Notes under the pieces: generated by a model
The model's database searches: none
Told to the model about the DNA's origin: nothing
Seen by the model: the letters and a program-made list of their open reading frames with translations, nothing else
From: Dipylidium caninum
Lineage: Eukaryota > Platyhelminthes > Cestoda > Cyclophyllidea > Dipylidiidae
Assembly: GCA_017562135.1 (NCBI GenBank)
Contig: QEYB01000003.1
Span: forward strand, 620,001 to 684,000
Reading direction: 5' to 3'
DNA length: 64,000 bases
Part shown: positions 1 to 24,800 of the stretch, one piece after another
How positions within the stretch are numbered: position 1 is the first letter of the stretch
Layout: the number at the start of each line of letters is the position of its first letter
Position numbers and translations under genes: made by a program

Positions 1-1362
1 AGAGTAAATATCAGTGATTTCCTTTTGGTTTTCTCAGTGACTGGACGTTTTTTCCTCTTCGGTGATAGGTTTTGTAATCCCTTTACCCTTTCTCCGTATA
101 ACCACTCCCCACTGGACTCAGGCTCATTAACTCATTTTAGGTATTTGTCTTTAATCAGATCTCATTCCTCTCGTTTTTATTTGATTTTTTCAGTTCGCAC
201 TTTTTCGTGTACTTTTGGAATTATTTTCTTTTGGTTCCATTTTTTACGCAATCTGGTCTATGTAAGGCCGGAATCTACCATTTCCGTGTGCGATCTTATG
301 GATAGTTTGATGTGAGTTGTTCGTCACAGTTCTGCTCCTCCCTGTCGGTAGATTCTTTGCTGATGTTGACGATTGTTTTGCTTCTTTACTTTCGTGATAG
401 ACACTAATCCATTCATGCATCTTGACATATTTAAAGTAGAACATTTCGTCAAACCGAATTTCGGTTCCTCATTCTATCGTGTTAATGATTGGGAAGAAAA
501 ATCCTGTCCATTGAGGAGTACGCTGCCTTTTGCCGCCTTATGTTCACCAAATTTGGACTGCGTTTTCTTCTTTTGGATTAACTTTTCACATAAATTTTTT
601 GTCATCTGTCAAATACTTTTTAATGAACTTCTATTACATGGGAGTTACAAAAACGAATTCTTAGTACCAAATCTCAAAATCATTTTCTCATTTTGCCTGC
701 GGCTAGTGATGTTTGACTCGCCTCTTTGCGGCCACGGTCATAACTCTATATGTTGTTTACTTCAGCTTTACTTGTACCGAATGCCTTATGATATAAACAG
801 GGGATAACCGTCTCATTTACTCATTTGAGAAGCATAAATTTCGTAGACAGACTTCTCGACTTTAGTGCTCCCTCTCTTTACCCAACCCCACTAATGAGCT
901 GCTTGAAGCTGTCGTATATGGGCAGAAACGGATGTTAGTCGAGTGGAGGGCAATTAGGCAAACTGCCATTCCCTCCTCTCCTTGTGCTTTGGCAGAAAGC
1001 CTCTTGCTATTTAATGGCAACTTTTCACTCCCATTTTCAGTAGTTCTCTCCCTCTTCCACTGGCATGTCTGCGTTGTTAACCGTTCAAGATGGATACGAA
1101 TCATGTCAGAGCTGTGTCAAACCTTCTGGGCAATTTAAAGTGTATTATTTTTTTATGAATGGTTCGTCAGATCCTTCCACATTCTGACACCTTAATTTTC
1201 TCTCCTCTGAGACAAGAGTCGTACTTTTTGGTGTATTCAGATCTCTTTTTTACTTAGTGAGTTTTACTATTTCCTAGCACCCTAAGTGTGAACGCCTTTT
1301 TGGTAAATTGACCTCCACTCAATTCCACAACTAATCATAAGTGCATTCCTGCATTGCTTCAG

Positions 1363-12138
<10,776 letters not shown>

Positions 12139-14692
12139 GCCCTCTCCCTTTCAGGCCTTTTTAACAAAATTCTACCTTTTTATTAATGTAGGGGAGTTTT
12201 ACGACGATCGTGGCAAGAGCATGCTTTCCTAGAAGGCGACGCGAAACACCCTGACTTTCGGCCCCAGCTCTCGGCTACCAAAAAGCAGATATGATATAAT
12301 CATTTTAATTGCTCCCGACACTGCATTTCTCACTCCCTTTTACTTCTCTCATATCCTCTCTTGCCTCATCTCATTTCCCTGGCTCACCGTTTTAACCGAC
12401 ATGCTCTAATGCACGCAACCACTAGCACGATAAGCAGACAGCTGTTCGCGAGCTCTTCACGTCTCTTTGATATTTACTCCTCCTTCCTTCTCTCGTCTCT
12501 TCCTCTTCGAACTCTGTATATTGTAATTTTATATCCAAATGAGTTCCTGATCTGACCCATCACAAGCATGTGGCGCACCACACTAGTATCATCCTCTGAG
12601 CGTCACCGGTGTAACTCGTTCAGTGTCGTGTGAATATCACCCGCGGTTTCCGCCACCCCGCAAAACCGTTGCCCACTCTTCTTAGACATGTCATGCAAAG
12701 CGCAAGAGGCAATCACTTCTTTTAATGATTAAATTTTCTGCCTATTTACTCTCTCCTCTTTTCACCTCTCTTTTGGAGGGATACTTGTCTTCCTTGGCTA
12801 GCCCAAAGACACTTTACTTATTTGCCCGTTCTTTGGTTTACGCAGCACAATTTGTGACAGGAAAGCCAGCGTTACCGTTGTTAAGCTCGGCGGATAGAAT
12901 CCCGTTTTGCAGTTTAACACAATGAAATGCATTTTTATTGTTGGATGGTTGCGTGCAAATCTGAGGAGAATCACGGAATTAGGAAAAGTTTAAGGATTAC
13001 TTCCTTAAGGCCGGGACGGGCTATCACCAAAAGCGTGTATCGGAGTCGGTTGCCGTAAAATTTGTGTAGGCAATGCAAAAGGCGGAGGTGAAAACACTCC
13101 GCAATTTTACTGCCCGACAGTTAACTTTTGGTGTGTATTTTATACCCGATGATCGAAAGACGTATAGCCTGTGTGATGTCTGCGTTTGTATTGTTAGTGG
13201 ACTCTCCCAAGCCACGAGCAGGGTCGCCCTAGGCGTGAGTCGCGGCGGCCGGTCCGCCGGGCGAGCACTAAAATTTGGCTGTTATGAGGTATTTCTACGC
13301 ACGTAGAAGTTGGCGTCGGTGAGGGCGGCCTAGTCCCATGCCACAATCGTGCCTGCATCATGCGGCAAGAGCGATCATCGAACAAAGTGCTCTGGCAATG
13401 GAATGAGCACACACCAACCACCGGTTGGCACATTTTGGGTTACTGTCACAGCGAGTTCCCAACGCATAATGCATGCCTTTGGGGGATTTTTCCTTGTGTA
13501 GTGTTGAAGCCTTCGTGAATGTTTGCTACTTATCCTTGAATTGAAATAGTTAGTATTAGTAATTGTGACATTGTCCGAACTAATATTTTCCTTATGTGTA
13601 ATAATAAGTAAATTGCGTTCATCTAGCAGAGACGCGCATCTCTACTTTTAATGTATTTGGTCACTCATTACCAGCCTCACACTGTCCACGGCACTTGCAG
13701 CGGGCATAACATCAGACCGAGAATTGCCAACTAGATAGTAGAGGCTTTGTAGACTTGAGAGTCTGAGCACTTGAAGCAGCCTCTTGAGCAATTAACCTGC
13801 AAAATCAGAATTGATCTTGAGGTGAAATATGCCGGACGCTGACAGTTATACATCGTATACGCCCACCCATAAATACGTGGCAGGAAATACCTTCAAAAAG
13901 CAAATTTTTACAAAAATGCCGATAAACATGAGAGTATTAAAAATTATTGAATATCGAGCTGGGAAAGCGAAGGTGTAAAACTCGCTAACCGTATAATTAG
14001 AAGTTTAACGCTCGAAAAGATAAAAAAAGTAGGAGCTGTAGTGTTAAGAAAACGTAAACAAAACGCACCTAGCATTAACGATATAATATCTTCCTACCAT
14101 GGTTAGAGGATGATGCATTATTTTTCTTGGCAATATTTCCAGGCAAATATTATGATACGGAGTGAGCCACCCAATTTATCCTATTTGCAGAAAGCTGGTA
14201 TTTGGTGCTCTTTGGATAATACGCTATATTCAGTAGATTCCGCGACATTATGTCGGTGGATAACATCAGCAGGTGCCATCGTATCAAGGCAACAGTCTCA
14301 AATCTGCCGGCCTTTGAATTCATTGTGGACGACAACTTTGTACCAACATATTTATAGTTAGTATTTGATATCAGGCTGATTTTACGCTGGACCGTATTAT
14401 CAAGTCTACACGAATTACTCATTAACTTCTTACAATAATGGGCTTAGTTAGAATGATGGAATGTAATGGGGGTTGAACGCCTGTGCGTTAAACCACGTAT
14501 ACAGTAAGGTACTTTACGCGCTAAGATATATGACAAAACCTACCACATTTAGCTAACTTATAACGATTGCAGTTTGTGGAATAATCGTGTTATACAAAAA
14601 TTTTGACTATAGTTGTTTAAATTATATATCGTGGTCAATTCTAACACTTTTGAAGTGACCGCTTGGCGTGCCTGTGAGTTGGTTCCTGCGAG
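12139..14692. other. Intergenic region between the PCTAIRE kinase and RPS10 genes
   Basis: About 2.5 kb with no recognised gene. The first part should hold the kinase 3' UTR. From about 13.5 kb the sequence becomes AT-rich with short frames only. No transposon ends or long repeats were seen. Confidence 0.5.
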
Positions 14693-15182
14693 ATGCTTGT
14701 GCCATTGAACATAAGGAATTCGATTTACGAGTACCTTCTCAATGAGGGCGTCATGACTGCCATTGAGGATACCAGGCCCAAGTGCTTACACCCCGCGGTG
14801 AAAGTGAGGAACCTTTACGTGATGAATGTGATGAAATCCTTGGTGTCGCGTGGCTACGTGAAGAAGTGCTTCGCCTGGAGAACTTTCTATTGGTTTCTGA
14901 CAAACGAGGGCATTGATTATCTGCGAGAAGTACGTAGACATATTCGCTTGTGAATACTAGTTATAGGTTCTTCATCTCCCGACTGAGATTGTGCCCGCTA
15001 CCCTAAACAAGCCGACCATCGACTCTCGGTTGCCTGGTGCCCGTCTTCCGATCGGCGCAGGTCGCATGCAGCCAGATGGCCGTAGTGCCTATCGTCGCGG
15101 TCCGGTCGGTCAACCGGATACTGCTAAGGAAGCTGCTGCTGTGCCTGAGGGTGAAGTTCATTTTCGCGGGGCCAGCGGGTAA
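14693..15182 (+). CDS. RPS10: 40S ribosomal protein S10, diverged copy
   Basis: Component of the small ribosomal subunit head near the mRNA entry region. Two exons, 14693-14929 and 14967-15182, give 150 residues; animal S10 is usually about 155-165. The match covers the whole S10 domain: an N-terminal [16 protein letters not shown], then [25 protein letters not shown], and after splicing [12 protein letters not shown]. The 37-nt intron (GTACGT to TTATAG) is required, because reading through it gives a stop before the conserved LHLP-EIVPATL. The segment after the first 25 residues ([13 protein letters not shown]) is poorly conserved, and the C-terminus lacks the usual RG-rich end. A polyadenylation signal follows 20 nt after the stop. 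It may be a lineage-specific paralogue rather than the main S10 gene. It is not a processed pseudogene, because it keeps an intron and an open frame. Confidence 0.9.
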
Positions 15183-15201
15183 CCTATGCGAGTTGGTCTA
15201 A

Positions 15202-15207
15202 AATAAA
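15202..15207 (+). promoter_or_regulatory. Polyadenylation signal AATAAA for RPS10
   Basis: AATAAA hexamer 20 nt beyond the RPS10 stop codon, fitting the very short 3' UTR typical of ribosomal protein genes. Confidence 0.6.
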
Positions 15208-15678
15208 CCTTGATGGTATTTTCTGTTTCGTTTTATCCTCAGTGTGGTCATTTTAATATCAAGATCCCATTTTTTACACAGGCGTTCTTTTCCGTTTGGG
15301 TATTTCTGTTGAATGAGTTATTCGACTGATATTCCTATTTGTCCGTTACTATTTACTTAGAGATATTGGGATCCCTGCAGGTGGGCCGTGTTCTGTCTGG
15401 CTACGTTTGCACGTGGTTTTGATGTATGCTTGTTTGATTTGGTCTTGCTTTAAGCTTCTCTATTCTCTACCTAGTTTTGTGGGGAATATTGGCTTTACAT
15501 TAGCATAGTCTATCTAGATGATCCCGATTTTTCAGTCAGCTCGACGATTTTCAATTTCACTGAGTTTGCTAATTCACGTAGAGGAATCGGAAGTATTTTC
15601 TCTTGTTCTCTGTCGGAGCTCCGATCCCTAGTCATCCAAGTTGGGGGCAATGATATCTCTGGACAAGGAGTTCCGTTA

Positions 15679-15684
15679 TTTATT
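15679..15684 (-). promoter_or_regulatory. Candidate polyadenylation signal for the integrin alpha gene
   Basis: AATAAA on the minus strand about 160 nt downstream of the integrin alpha stop codon (15844-15846). Confidence 0.45.
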
Positions 15685-15843
15685 ATTCACAATTTCTCAA
15701 AAATTTGTCGTGGTCTTATAACAAAATCACAGCTATTTTGCTCTTGTCGTTAACAGCGGGAATACGGGGCAACTATAAACGGATCCGATTCTGGTTGTTT
15801 TTGAGAATGTATACAAAGTTTTCGTTTAGCTGAATTTTGCAGC

Positions 15844-18800
15844 TTAGTTGGTCATTTCTCCGTAGGCCGAGATAGGGGGTGAGCGTAGTAAGGGTTGACG
15901 GGGTGGTGGGTTGGAGATATTGAGCGGTTGTGTTCCAGTCGTCGTGGGTTCGGAATCGGACGTTGGTTTCGTACGGTGAAACCTTCTTGTAAACTTTTTC
16001 CTTTCGAAGAATTTTGCCTATGATAAAAAATCGTATTATGGTGTCGCAATGTACATTTATTAATTCACATTGGATGTTTGGCTTACCCTCCAAAGAATGA
16101 TGATGAGAATAGCGAGAAGAAGAAGGCCGGCAAAGACAGCGAGACCGATATAGAGTGGCATGTTTTTCGGATATACGGGGTCAGCTTCCATGTCGTTGAA
16201 TATCTTGAGTTCAAACTAAATCATATTAAAATTGGAGTTATTATTGGTATACAATATGATCGTTACTACTAAACATATCGATGAGAAGCAAAAGGATGAG
16301 TGGGGCAGGGGCAACTTGCACATCTGTTGTTTCATGCGGTAATTTTAACTAGGCAGCATACCCGGACAGGTTTCACCACACCCAGCGGACTCAGCGTTGT
16401 TGCATTAAAAAACTGCATACAAATCCAGTAGTCGAACAGGCGACAAGCAGAGTAACATCGGGATTTACCATCAGGGTGAATGAGTGGATAGGAGGTGCAA
16501 AGGACGTGAAATTAGTAAATTATTTTAATTAGGATGGCGGGGAAGCTCACAATTTGCTTTTTGCAGTATTGTTTATTCTTGTTAGGGACAGATTAACAAC
16601 AATATGAGGAAGGTGCTGCAAGCCGCAGGAAGGGTTGCGCCTTGGTCCCTCGTTTCTAAGGGCTTAGGGCCCGGTCCGTAGTATTTATGGCCTAGTCTTG
16701 TTAGTGTCCCACGGTTTCACTGATGGATGGACTCACGTCGTCAGAGGCATAGTCCTTGTCGCCCGCGTCAACGGTAAAAGTGACGCTGGCCCGCCACGTC
16801 GCTGTCAATTGAACCGTGGTCAGGAAGATGTCTTTGAAGTCCTGTTGAGTAACCAGATCATTAGTTGATGAGGCTGCAAATTATAAGAGCAAAAGTGACG
16901 GGCAACTCACTTGGCGCATCGTGTTGTCCCACAGGCGCGCGGGCATCTCGAGGGTTATCACGCCCGCCCGGTAGGAGAGAGGGCCGAGGTCGCAGACAAT
17001 CGGTATGCAGCGTAGTTGGCCGTTGTAGCAACTCTAGAAGGGGCCTCGGTGAGGGGACGGAGAGAGTCTTACCAAGGTGGTGCGAGTCCTCTTCTCGTTG
17101 CCCTGGTCATCCATTTTTTCTATTTCCAGGCCTGCTTTGAGTGGTGGGTATTTTGCGGGATGGTTTGACGGTAGGTCAACTGGGGCGGTGGCTACCGGGT
17201 CGCCTCGAGGCTGGGGTATTAGTGATTTGAACACCTGGGGGAGGAGAATCAGTGCTTACTGACGAAGTACTTTGCTTGGATTTATCGCTCAAGTTGCCAC
17301 CAAACGGTACCCGATAGTTGTAGGGGTTCACGAGTTTCTCCAGAGCCCTCGAGTCGCACACTATGGTTGTGTTGGCAGTGGTCGGTAGGTCAGTTTTAGT
17401 TACGTAAGGCTTTTCAAGGAGATAAAGCAAAAATTTTCCGTTGTCCTCAGTTACCATGTCAGCGGTTTCGTGGGGCCAGTCGATCACAAGACGTGAATTT
17501 GGCACCAGACTATGTTTCCTCAAATTTTGTACCTGTAAATGTGGAACACGATCATGAAAATTGCTGTTAGGAGGAGTGGAAGCAGCGGCGAGTTTGCACT
17601 TACACGGACTCTCACAAGGAGACGCGTGGCTCCGATTTTGTTCTCCCCGTTGTTGGCGAGAATGCCGTCGGTGACATTTCCCGAGTAGTAGGCAGCATCA
17701 GGCAGTACATCGCTAGAAGATTTAGACACAAATTAACGGGACCAAGAGAGCGATTTCTTTTACTTCGTGGAGGGAGTCTTCTAACCCCTCAAAGCGTATC
17801 TGCTTCCACACGAAAGCATGATGAATGCGTGGGTGTGGGTTTAGCCCCTCGGGGCGACAAGTGTGGATGCGTGTGCAAAATCGAGTTCCCAGTGGGACAA
17901 TGGCGAGTGGAATTTATGACCGCCTAAAAGGAGGCAATCATTGAATATTCAAGCGGCACCGGTCGGGGCAGGAAGCAGAGCCTTAGCTGAACTAGCGTAA
18001 GGTTGAGGAATCGGACGTACCCGGTGACAGACACATTGACACTCATTTTGACTTTCACGGTTATGGTGTTCGTGAGAGGCGCCAGGGACTTCGCGGGATG
18101 GTTCGAACTTCTAAAGACAGAGAGAGCAAGACGTGACCTGGCGAGTAAGTCGTAAGCATTGATGGATCCTTTGAGGGCCCGTTTAAATGCTCAATGGACT
18201 GCGAGCAGAGGTCCCTATTCCCTGCCAGCAACGAAGGCGGAGCCCTAATTATGGAAGCCCCCACTCTTTACTTCAACGGCACATGCATTCTACATGACGC
18301 CGAGTGCCCAACCCCTCCAAATGCACGCTTTGGCGAGGCGTGGGACGGCGATGTGGCACGTCTGCCGGTGGCCCGGACACCACTTGCGCGGGCCCTCCAG
18401 CCCGCGATTCGTCCATTGGGAAATGGGCTACTCGCACTAATATTCATTTGACGTGTCACCAGGCGTACTGCACTGAGGTTTCGTGGAGTGCATTTGCTGG
18501 AACTCGGTCTACCGCCCATGGAATCACCCTCCTAACGCGTTTGCTGTGCCAGCCTCGTTGACAGGCGACTTTGCCACTGATGGCTGGAAGCCGGTGGGGC
18601 CAAATTTGAGTGGATCGAATGGGAGGTCTGCTGCCGTCTAGCGGCCAGGAGCATTGGAGTAGACGCAAATGAGGCCAACTTACGCGGTGACGGTGCTGTT
18701 GATGGTGAAGCTCTTGGCTGCCCTCATCAACTGCTGGGCAAGGACACTGAATCGGAGGAGGCAGGTGGCCTTTGCGCGCGCCGGCAGGGGGTTCCCGAAG

Positions 18801-21800
18801 TGGCACAAGGCCAGACCCGGCTTCACAAGAATTGCACTTTGACCCTTGAATCAGGGAAATGGTCAAGTCGTGGGTTCGTTGCAGAGCGACGCTTGCGCAA
18901 ATACTTTTCAGAATGTGCTCAACCACAACAAGGTCATTCTCCGAAGTGCTACCGTTCATTTCCCGATTTTTCAGGATTTTGACCAGTAAATCCTCTACTC
19001 TCACGGGGCGACGTCCCGCGGAATGACCTTTAGCGCACTAATTGTCCGGTAACCCGAAATTGCAGTTATTTCGCTCCCAAATGATGCCCAACGAAACAGT
19101 GTGTTCTCCATCTGCCCTGCCGCCCAGTAAACCTCTGTACCTTTTCGCATTGCATGGGTTTAAGACATTACCCGAGCGGGTATCCAAGTGGTCGACATTT
19201 TTGACATGTTGGCATGCTTTTCTGAGACATGTCACTTTCGTTTTGACACAAACAGAGACCTGGACAGGTAAGGCGATTTTTCTTCCGCACTGGAACCAAT
19301 TAGTCTAGTTACAATAAAGTGAGGAGTGGAAACAAGGTGTTCACCTTCCGTACAAGCGGTTAAAAGTACCAGTAACGCAGGTACTTTCATTTAATTTGTA
19401 AGAAATCTTTCCGGGCTCAATGGCACTGCCCTTGTGCGATCTCGTCGCGCCTATTCACCCGCCCGTCTCCGCACCGTCACACGCCTCACACATGTCATGC
19501 AGCCCAATCAGACGGTGCCGCCTGTCATTGGAGCAGGCGCGTGGGTGTCGGCTGGCGCAGAAGACGCGGCAAGTCAACCGTCCCACGGCCCGTTCATGGA
19601 GGCGAGGGGTGGGGGCGGAACCGGAAACAGGAACGGAAGCGGACTCACCGGCGTTTGGGGGGAGGCGCTCAGGTCGAGCAGGTCCTCCGGGTAGACGGAG
19701 TACACACTGGTGGCGTAGCTGGGATGGTCGCCTCTGTTGGCCACTGTGACCTTCAACTCAATCGACTGGTGCTGGTCGTCGCCCACGTACACCACCGGCC
19801 CATCCTTGTCTCTGTCGCCCACACAGAACACACATTTGCATATAAGTCAACCGTCGCATCACCGAAACGATTACACATTTTTGGTCGTATTTTCCGAGGG
19901 TGACGCGAGTCCTCATTGTGGGCGGCAGAGCGCCAACGCTGAGGACCTCTTTGCCAACTCTCCGTGGCTATCTTAGGCCTGACCTCCTTTGGCGGTACGA
20001 AACCGGGCAAAATTGTACTCCCAAATGGCCTTGCTAAAATGGGTTTGTGCTCTTTTAAGATTCTAATGATGATAAACCGCAAAAGGGACGAAGGAAAGAA
20101 GAGGAAAGAGCGCTCAGACACTAATATTTGTGTGGGGGAACCTCCATTTCGCCTCAAATATAAGGCAGTTTTATTCACAGCCACCGCCTGGGAACGCGAT
20201 GAAATGCTCTTACCTGGTAACCGAGTATTCAAAGCGCGGGAGCAGGATCGGGTTACACTTCTGGGATTGGCACTCGTTGGCGAACGTGATCTGGAGGTGG
20301 AGAACAATTTAGACGGGGTGAATTGCCACCGACTTCGTTGTGCTCTTTAAGGCCAAAACCACTAGCGTTGAACTACAGTCTGCGCTCGGGCTGGCACACG
20401 TGTGTTACTGCTCTGGCCTCCGCCTGTGCTCTTCAAGCCCTCTCTGGACTTTGCCAGGAGGCCTTCGTGCCAAGCGGCGTACCCCGTTGGAGGGCCTCTG
20501 GCGGGCAAACGAGCGAGCGGCTCGGGAGGCACTTACGCTTGCTACGAGATAAGGGAAGTGGTCTGACGCGGGCTCACCGGCGACTGTTTGGTATTTTCCC
20601 TCGGGTTGTTAATCGGGTAGTCATCGAGGAGAGCGAAGGCAGAAGGCGGCGAGGGGGCGTCCAGCAGCCACTTGATTCCGATTCGAAGCGGTGAAGAGAG
20701 ATCCACCAGGTTCACGTCCTGTCGAAGGGTAAAAGAAAACTCCTTCAAGAGGTAATTGCGGCGTGGCAAGTCGCTTGACGGGCCGGTCACCAATCACCCG
20801 ATCTGGTATCAGAGGACACACGCTTAGGGAAGGAGAGCCGCTCTTCGCCTCGCAATTCCGTGGATGTCATTTCGTCTAGCGAACCACTCTTGGGCAGGCC
20901 GCACGGATAAAACGCGCACGCACAAAGAGAGAGAGAGAGAGATGAATGTTTATTCTCTGGTGATGGGACGCGTTTTTAAGGTGACCTCGACAATCACAAC
21001 AGCAGGCGAGTCGCGCACATTGGAGCCCACTGGCCAAGAACGAGGAGTGCTCCAGCTCAGATTGTGTTGCGTCGCCCCGCGCGAGTCTGTGGCTTGGCCG
21101 CAAGTGATGAGCTCGTGGGAGCCGCGGATTGATGGAGAGCGAAATGAAAGTTGGACGGCGTGGAAGCAGCGCCCAATGACATGTTACTTAGAGGTTGTCC
21201 TCAAGAGTTACTCTGAGGCCAAGCATCATTCTCACCGTGCAAAGTGCTCGACGGGGTTAACTTTCGGTTAGAACGACGCAATAGAAAGTTCAGGCGGCCT
21301 TATTTACCGCGGCGCATGCCGCACTTTGTCCCTTCAGTCCGGTTACTGGTGGAAATGGAGGTGATTGCATTGGCAGGCATTGTAAATTTCACGTTTGAGC
21401 TAAAAGCACACCGGCGTGAGTCCAGACTGCCATAACCTACTCCCCACTGGCAAGTAAGGCTTCAGGTTCACTGACCAGCTCCGGGTGCGATGATGACCTG
21501 ACTCCCGGCAAATTAATGAACTGCAAAAAAATGCCAGATGATGCCAAACGCGACGCGTTATCAAACCCTTGACATTTATGACAGCTTTTTGATGTAAAAG
21601 GCATCTCCACTCAACTGCGCCATAAGTAACCATCGCGCCGACGAGAGAAGGCACCTTCGCTCTTCGTACAAAGATGCGGAACGGATGGGTGTCCCCTTGT
21701 AAGAATGTCACATTTAAAACTCATTTCCCCTTCAAATAATAACTACCGACTGCGATATGACTTTCTCTTGCTTTTTTGAATAATGACGCCCTAGTCCGCA

Positions 21801-24800
21801 GGGCTCAGTCACCAAGATGGCATCACCGCCCTCGACAACGACGGGCCGAGTGCCTCCCCCGGCCGTTGCCCAATTCAGTAAGTGGCGGGCCTAGGTGTGG
21901 CCTATTGTTGGCAGTCTTGTGAAAAAGTTCGCCCGCCCTCTGCACCACCCGACATGTATCATTCACCGCTGTATTTGTTTTTTATAGGACAAAGTCTCAT
22001 GTTACACAAAAAGATTCATTTAAGGTGACAGGACATGACGCCGACGACAAGCCCCCTCGGCTACGGGATTCGGCTGCCTCGCCGGTGATGCGCGGAGTGA
22101 CTGCATTCGGCCGCGTCGTTATACAGCGGTGTTCATCACAACGGCCTAGACAACCGGCTGACAAAATAAATCCCGCCGGAAGTAAAGCAAAGGGGCAAGG
22201 GGATGCGGCTTTGGGGACTCACACGAAAGGCCAGGCGGACGGTGCGGGCTCGGGCGAGTTGAGCCCGGGTGAGTGGCGAGTCGGAGGCGCCGCGGCCTCG
22301 GCACGTGGCTGTCTGGCCGTTGAGGACAAGAAAGGCCAGCGACTCGTCCGACTCGGCTGACAGCGTCAGGGCGTCGCCGTGGCGCTGGTAAAAGGGTCGC
22401 ACCTCGGGGTCGTCCAGCCGCAAGACGCGCTCTCCGAAAAAACTCGCCACCGGCATTTCCCTCTTTGTCCGAGTGCTGTTGGCGAATTCTTCCTTCAACC
22501 AATCCTCTCGTGGGTTGATGGTCAACAAGAGGCGTATTGGAATGGGATTATGAGAGCAGGACACCCTGAAAATTGGAATGCATGTTGTTTTGTTGGCGGT
22601 AACCAAATCAACTGGAGGCAGGAGTATACTCTTACATCCGCCCTTGGAATTTACACTTGAATAAAGTGATTTTCAACGAGCGAACGGCTAAGAGGACTTT
22701 GTTAACGTGCAAACAACATATAGTCAACAACGCCACTAAAAGCACTTAGTCCCATGAAAGAAAAGAAGCAGCTTGAAAAATTCCCACGAAGCGACAATTC
22801 ACGCGGAGCTCGCCAGGTTGCGAGGCTGGTGGGCAAACACCCGGGTTCTCACCGGCGCCAGTCCCCCTTGGCCCAATGCCGTCTGGGCTATGGATTCCTC
22901 ATCAGACTCCTCAAATCCTATGCTTGTCAGAAAAGATGTTTGACTCCGTCTCGGAACTGCAAGAGTGAGCGTGGGGCGAGTGTCGGACGCCCGCAGGTGC
23001 GCCTAGCAGTGTTCCACACTCCATAAAGCGGTTGCTAATAGTGCGGAGAAGAAACACCGCGGCACAGAATCCACAGCCAGCTAAGCTTTCCAAACTGAAA
23101 TAGCCGACAGCAGTTAGAACAATGAAGTATCCTCCTCAAATGTGACCACACTGACTCGTCAACACGAGGAGCTCCGTGGTCGAGGAACTTCAATAAACCG
23201 TTAATTCACCACCTAACATTCGGGCTGATGGAAGGTGGAAACCGAGGTCTTTCGATAGACCTCACGCGGCCGTTGGGGCTGGAGCAGCTCAGACCATGCA
23301 CCGCTGCCAAATAAGGTAGCATTTTTAATTGCCACGTGGAAAGAAACCGTTTTTTCCCTCCTCAGGTCACGCAACTGCTGGTCTTGAAGAGACAACCAGC
23401 ATAAATGAGGTGACACAACTGTGGTCTCATTTCCACGCAGAAGCATAGTGATGTTACCTTGCTCCTCTGTGTTTTTGTGATTGTTGCTGCTGGGTTATTT
23501 TCTGTAGTGTTAAAACAATAAGGCCAACTGCACGACGCCTTCATCAGACGATCGAATTGGTGGTCTTCTTCGCCACAGTTCAAAGTGGCGGTGCAGAAGC
23601 CGAAGGCCTCGAACGCGGCTTACCACAGCATCTGGCATCGTCTTTACTGTGATAATTAATGTTAGATGTCTAACAGTCACGAGAAGCCCTCACTTTTGCC
23701 CACTGAGACAGGGCTGTGACTTAGCATGTTCATTAAACACCACCCCAACCTAGAGGAGCGGGGACGATCTGCTCGCCTACCCACGCCTGCGACTGTTTCG
23801 AAAAATCCCCGTCAAATGGGCACATGTCTATGATCGCCGTAAGAGGAGCAGCGGCTGAAGAAAGGACTCGTTCCCCTCTCGTCTCCTAGCAAACATGAAG
23901 CGGCTCCCGGTCGGATCAGCCAACAGCTTAGAGGAGTGTTTAACGCGGAGGAATCCCGCGGATGCTGTTGTCTGTGAGAAAAGCAGTGGAGGGGAAGTAC
24001 GCAGAGAGACCGAGTGAAATCCAATTTAAAAATCTCCGCCTTTTGGTCAAGCAACCAACGCAGTCGAGCCGGTGGGGTTTCAGCGAGCAAACTACCGGAA
24101 CCGCAGGCTCGGAGGAGGCCCGCTCCCACTCGCCCGACAGCGCTGTGAACCGAAGGTTCTCGAGAGAAGGCGATCCTTCCGCGGAAGAAGAACAATGTAG
24201 CAAAACGAGGTTCAGAGGGAAATATTGTTTCTATTCACAAACCTACATTTATGGGCATTTTGTATGTTAATTGAGAAGATTATGTGAGAAATGCTTTGGA
24301 CGTTGTGTCCACTTAAAAGCGGCTACAGGGTCTGCTGGCCTCAGCCAAATCTGCTGATGGCGATGGGGCGAGAAAACAGCAGAGCCAAAAAAACGACTGC
24401 CGGTGCAGAACTGCCTCGGACACTTTCGTCGGGTACGGCGAAATCAGAGCCGTTGGGGTCGTGGCAGGGCCAGCAGCACATTCCGCCTCATGAATCGGGA
24501 CGCCTGGGTCCGCTAAATGCCCTAGTGCGTGTGGTGCGAACCCCTTTATCCCAGGAGCCACTTCATCCTGTTCATTATTTCCTCAGACGCTGACATCAGA
24601 GGGACAGGGAACTCGCCCGACTTGCTCCCACCAACTTGCAGAACGGGGGTGGACTTCGGTGTCCACTTCATTCGGGGTTTATGTGCGGGGTCAATGCGGG
24701 GTTCAGGTGAGGACGTACGGGTCAACGGGGGTGAAGGTGGCGAGGATCTTCATGTTCATGCAGTGCACCCGAGGGGCCCAGTAGCCTGGTTGAATTTGTG

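Noticed and set aside
1..1362. Kinase 5' exons in the first 1.3 kb
   Set aside because: No frame here matches the PCTAIRE N-terminal region or ends with the expected residues before the glycine loop; the sequence looks intronic.
14967..15182. Separate small gene after RPS10
   Set aside because: It is the second RPS10 exon; [12 protein letters not shown] follows directly after removal of the 37-nt intron.
18456..19004. 182-residue minus-strand frame
   Set aside because: It overlaps integrin exon 18684-18844 in the wrong frame; the conserved CHFGNPL motif is in another frame.
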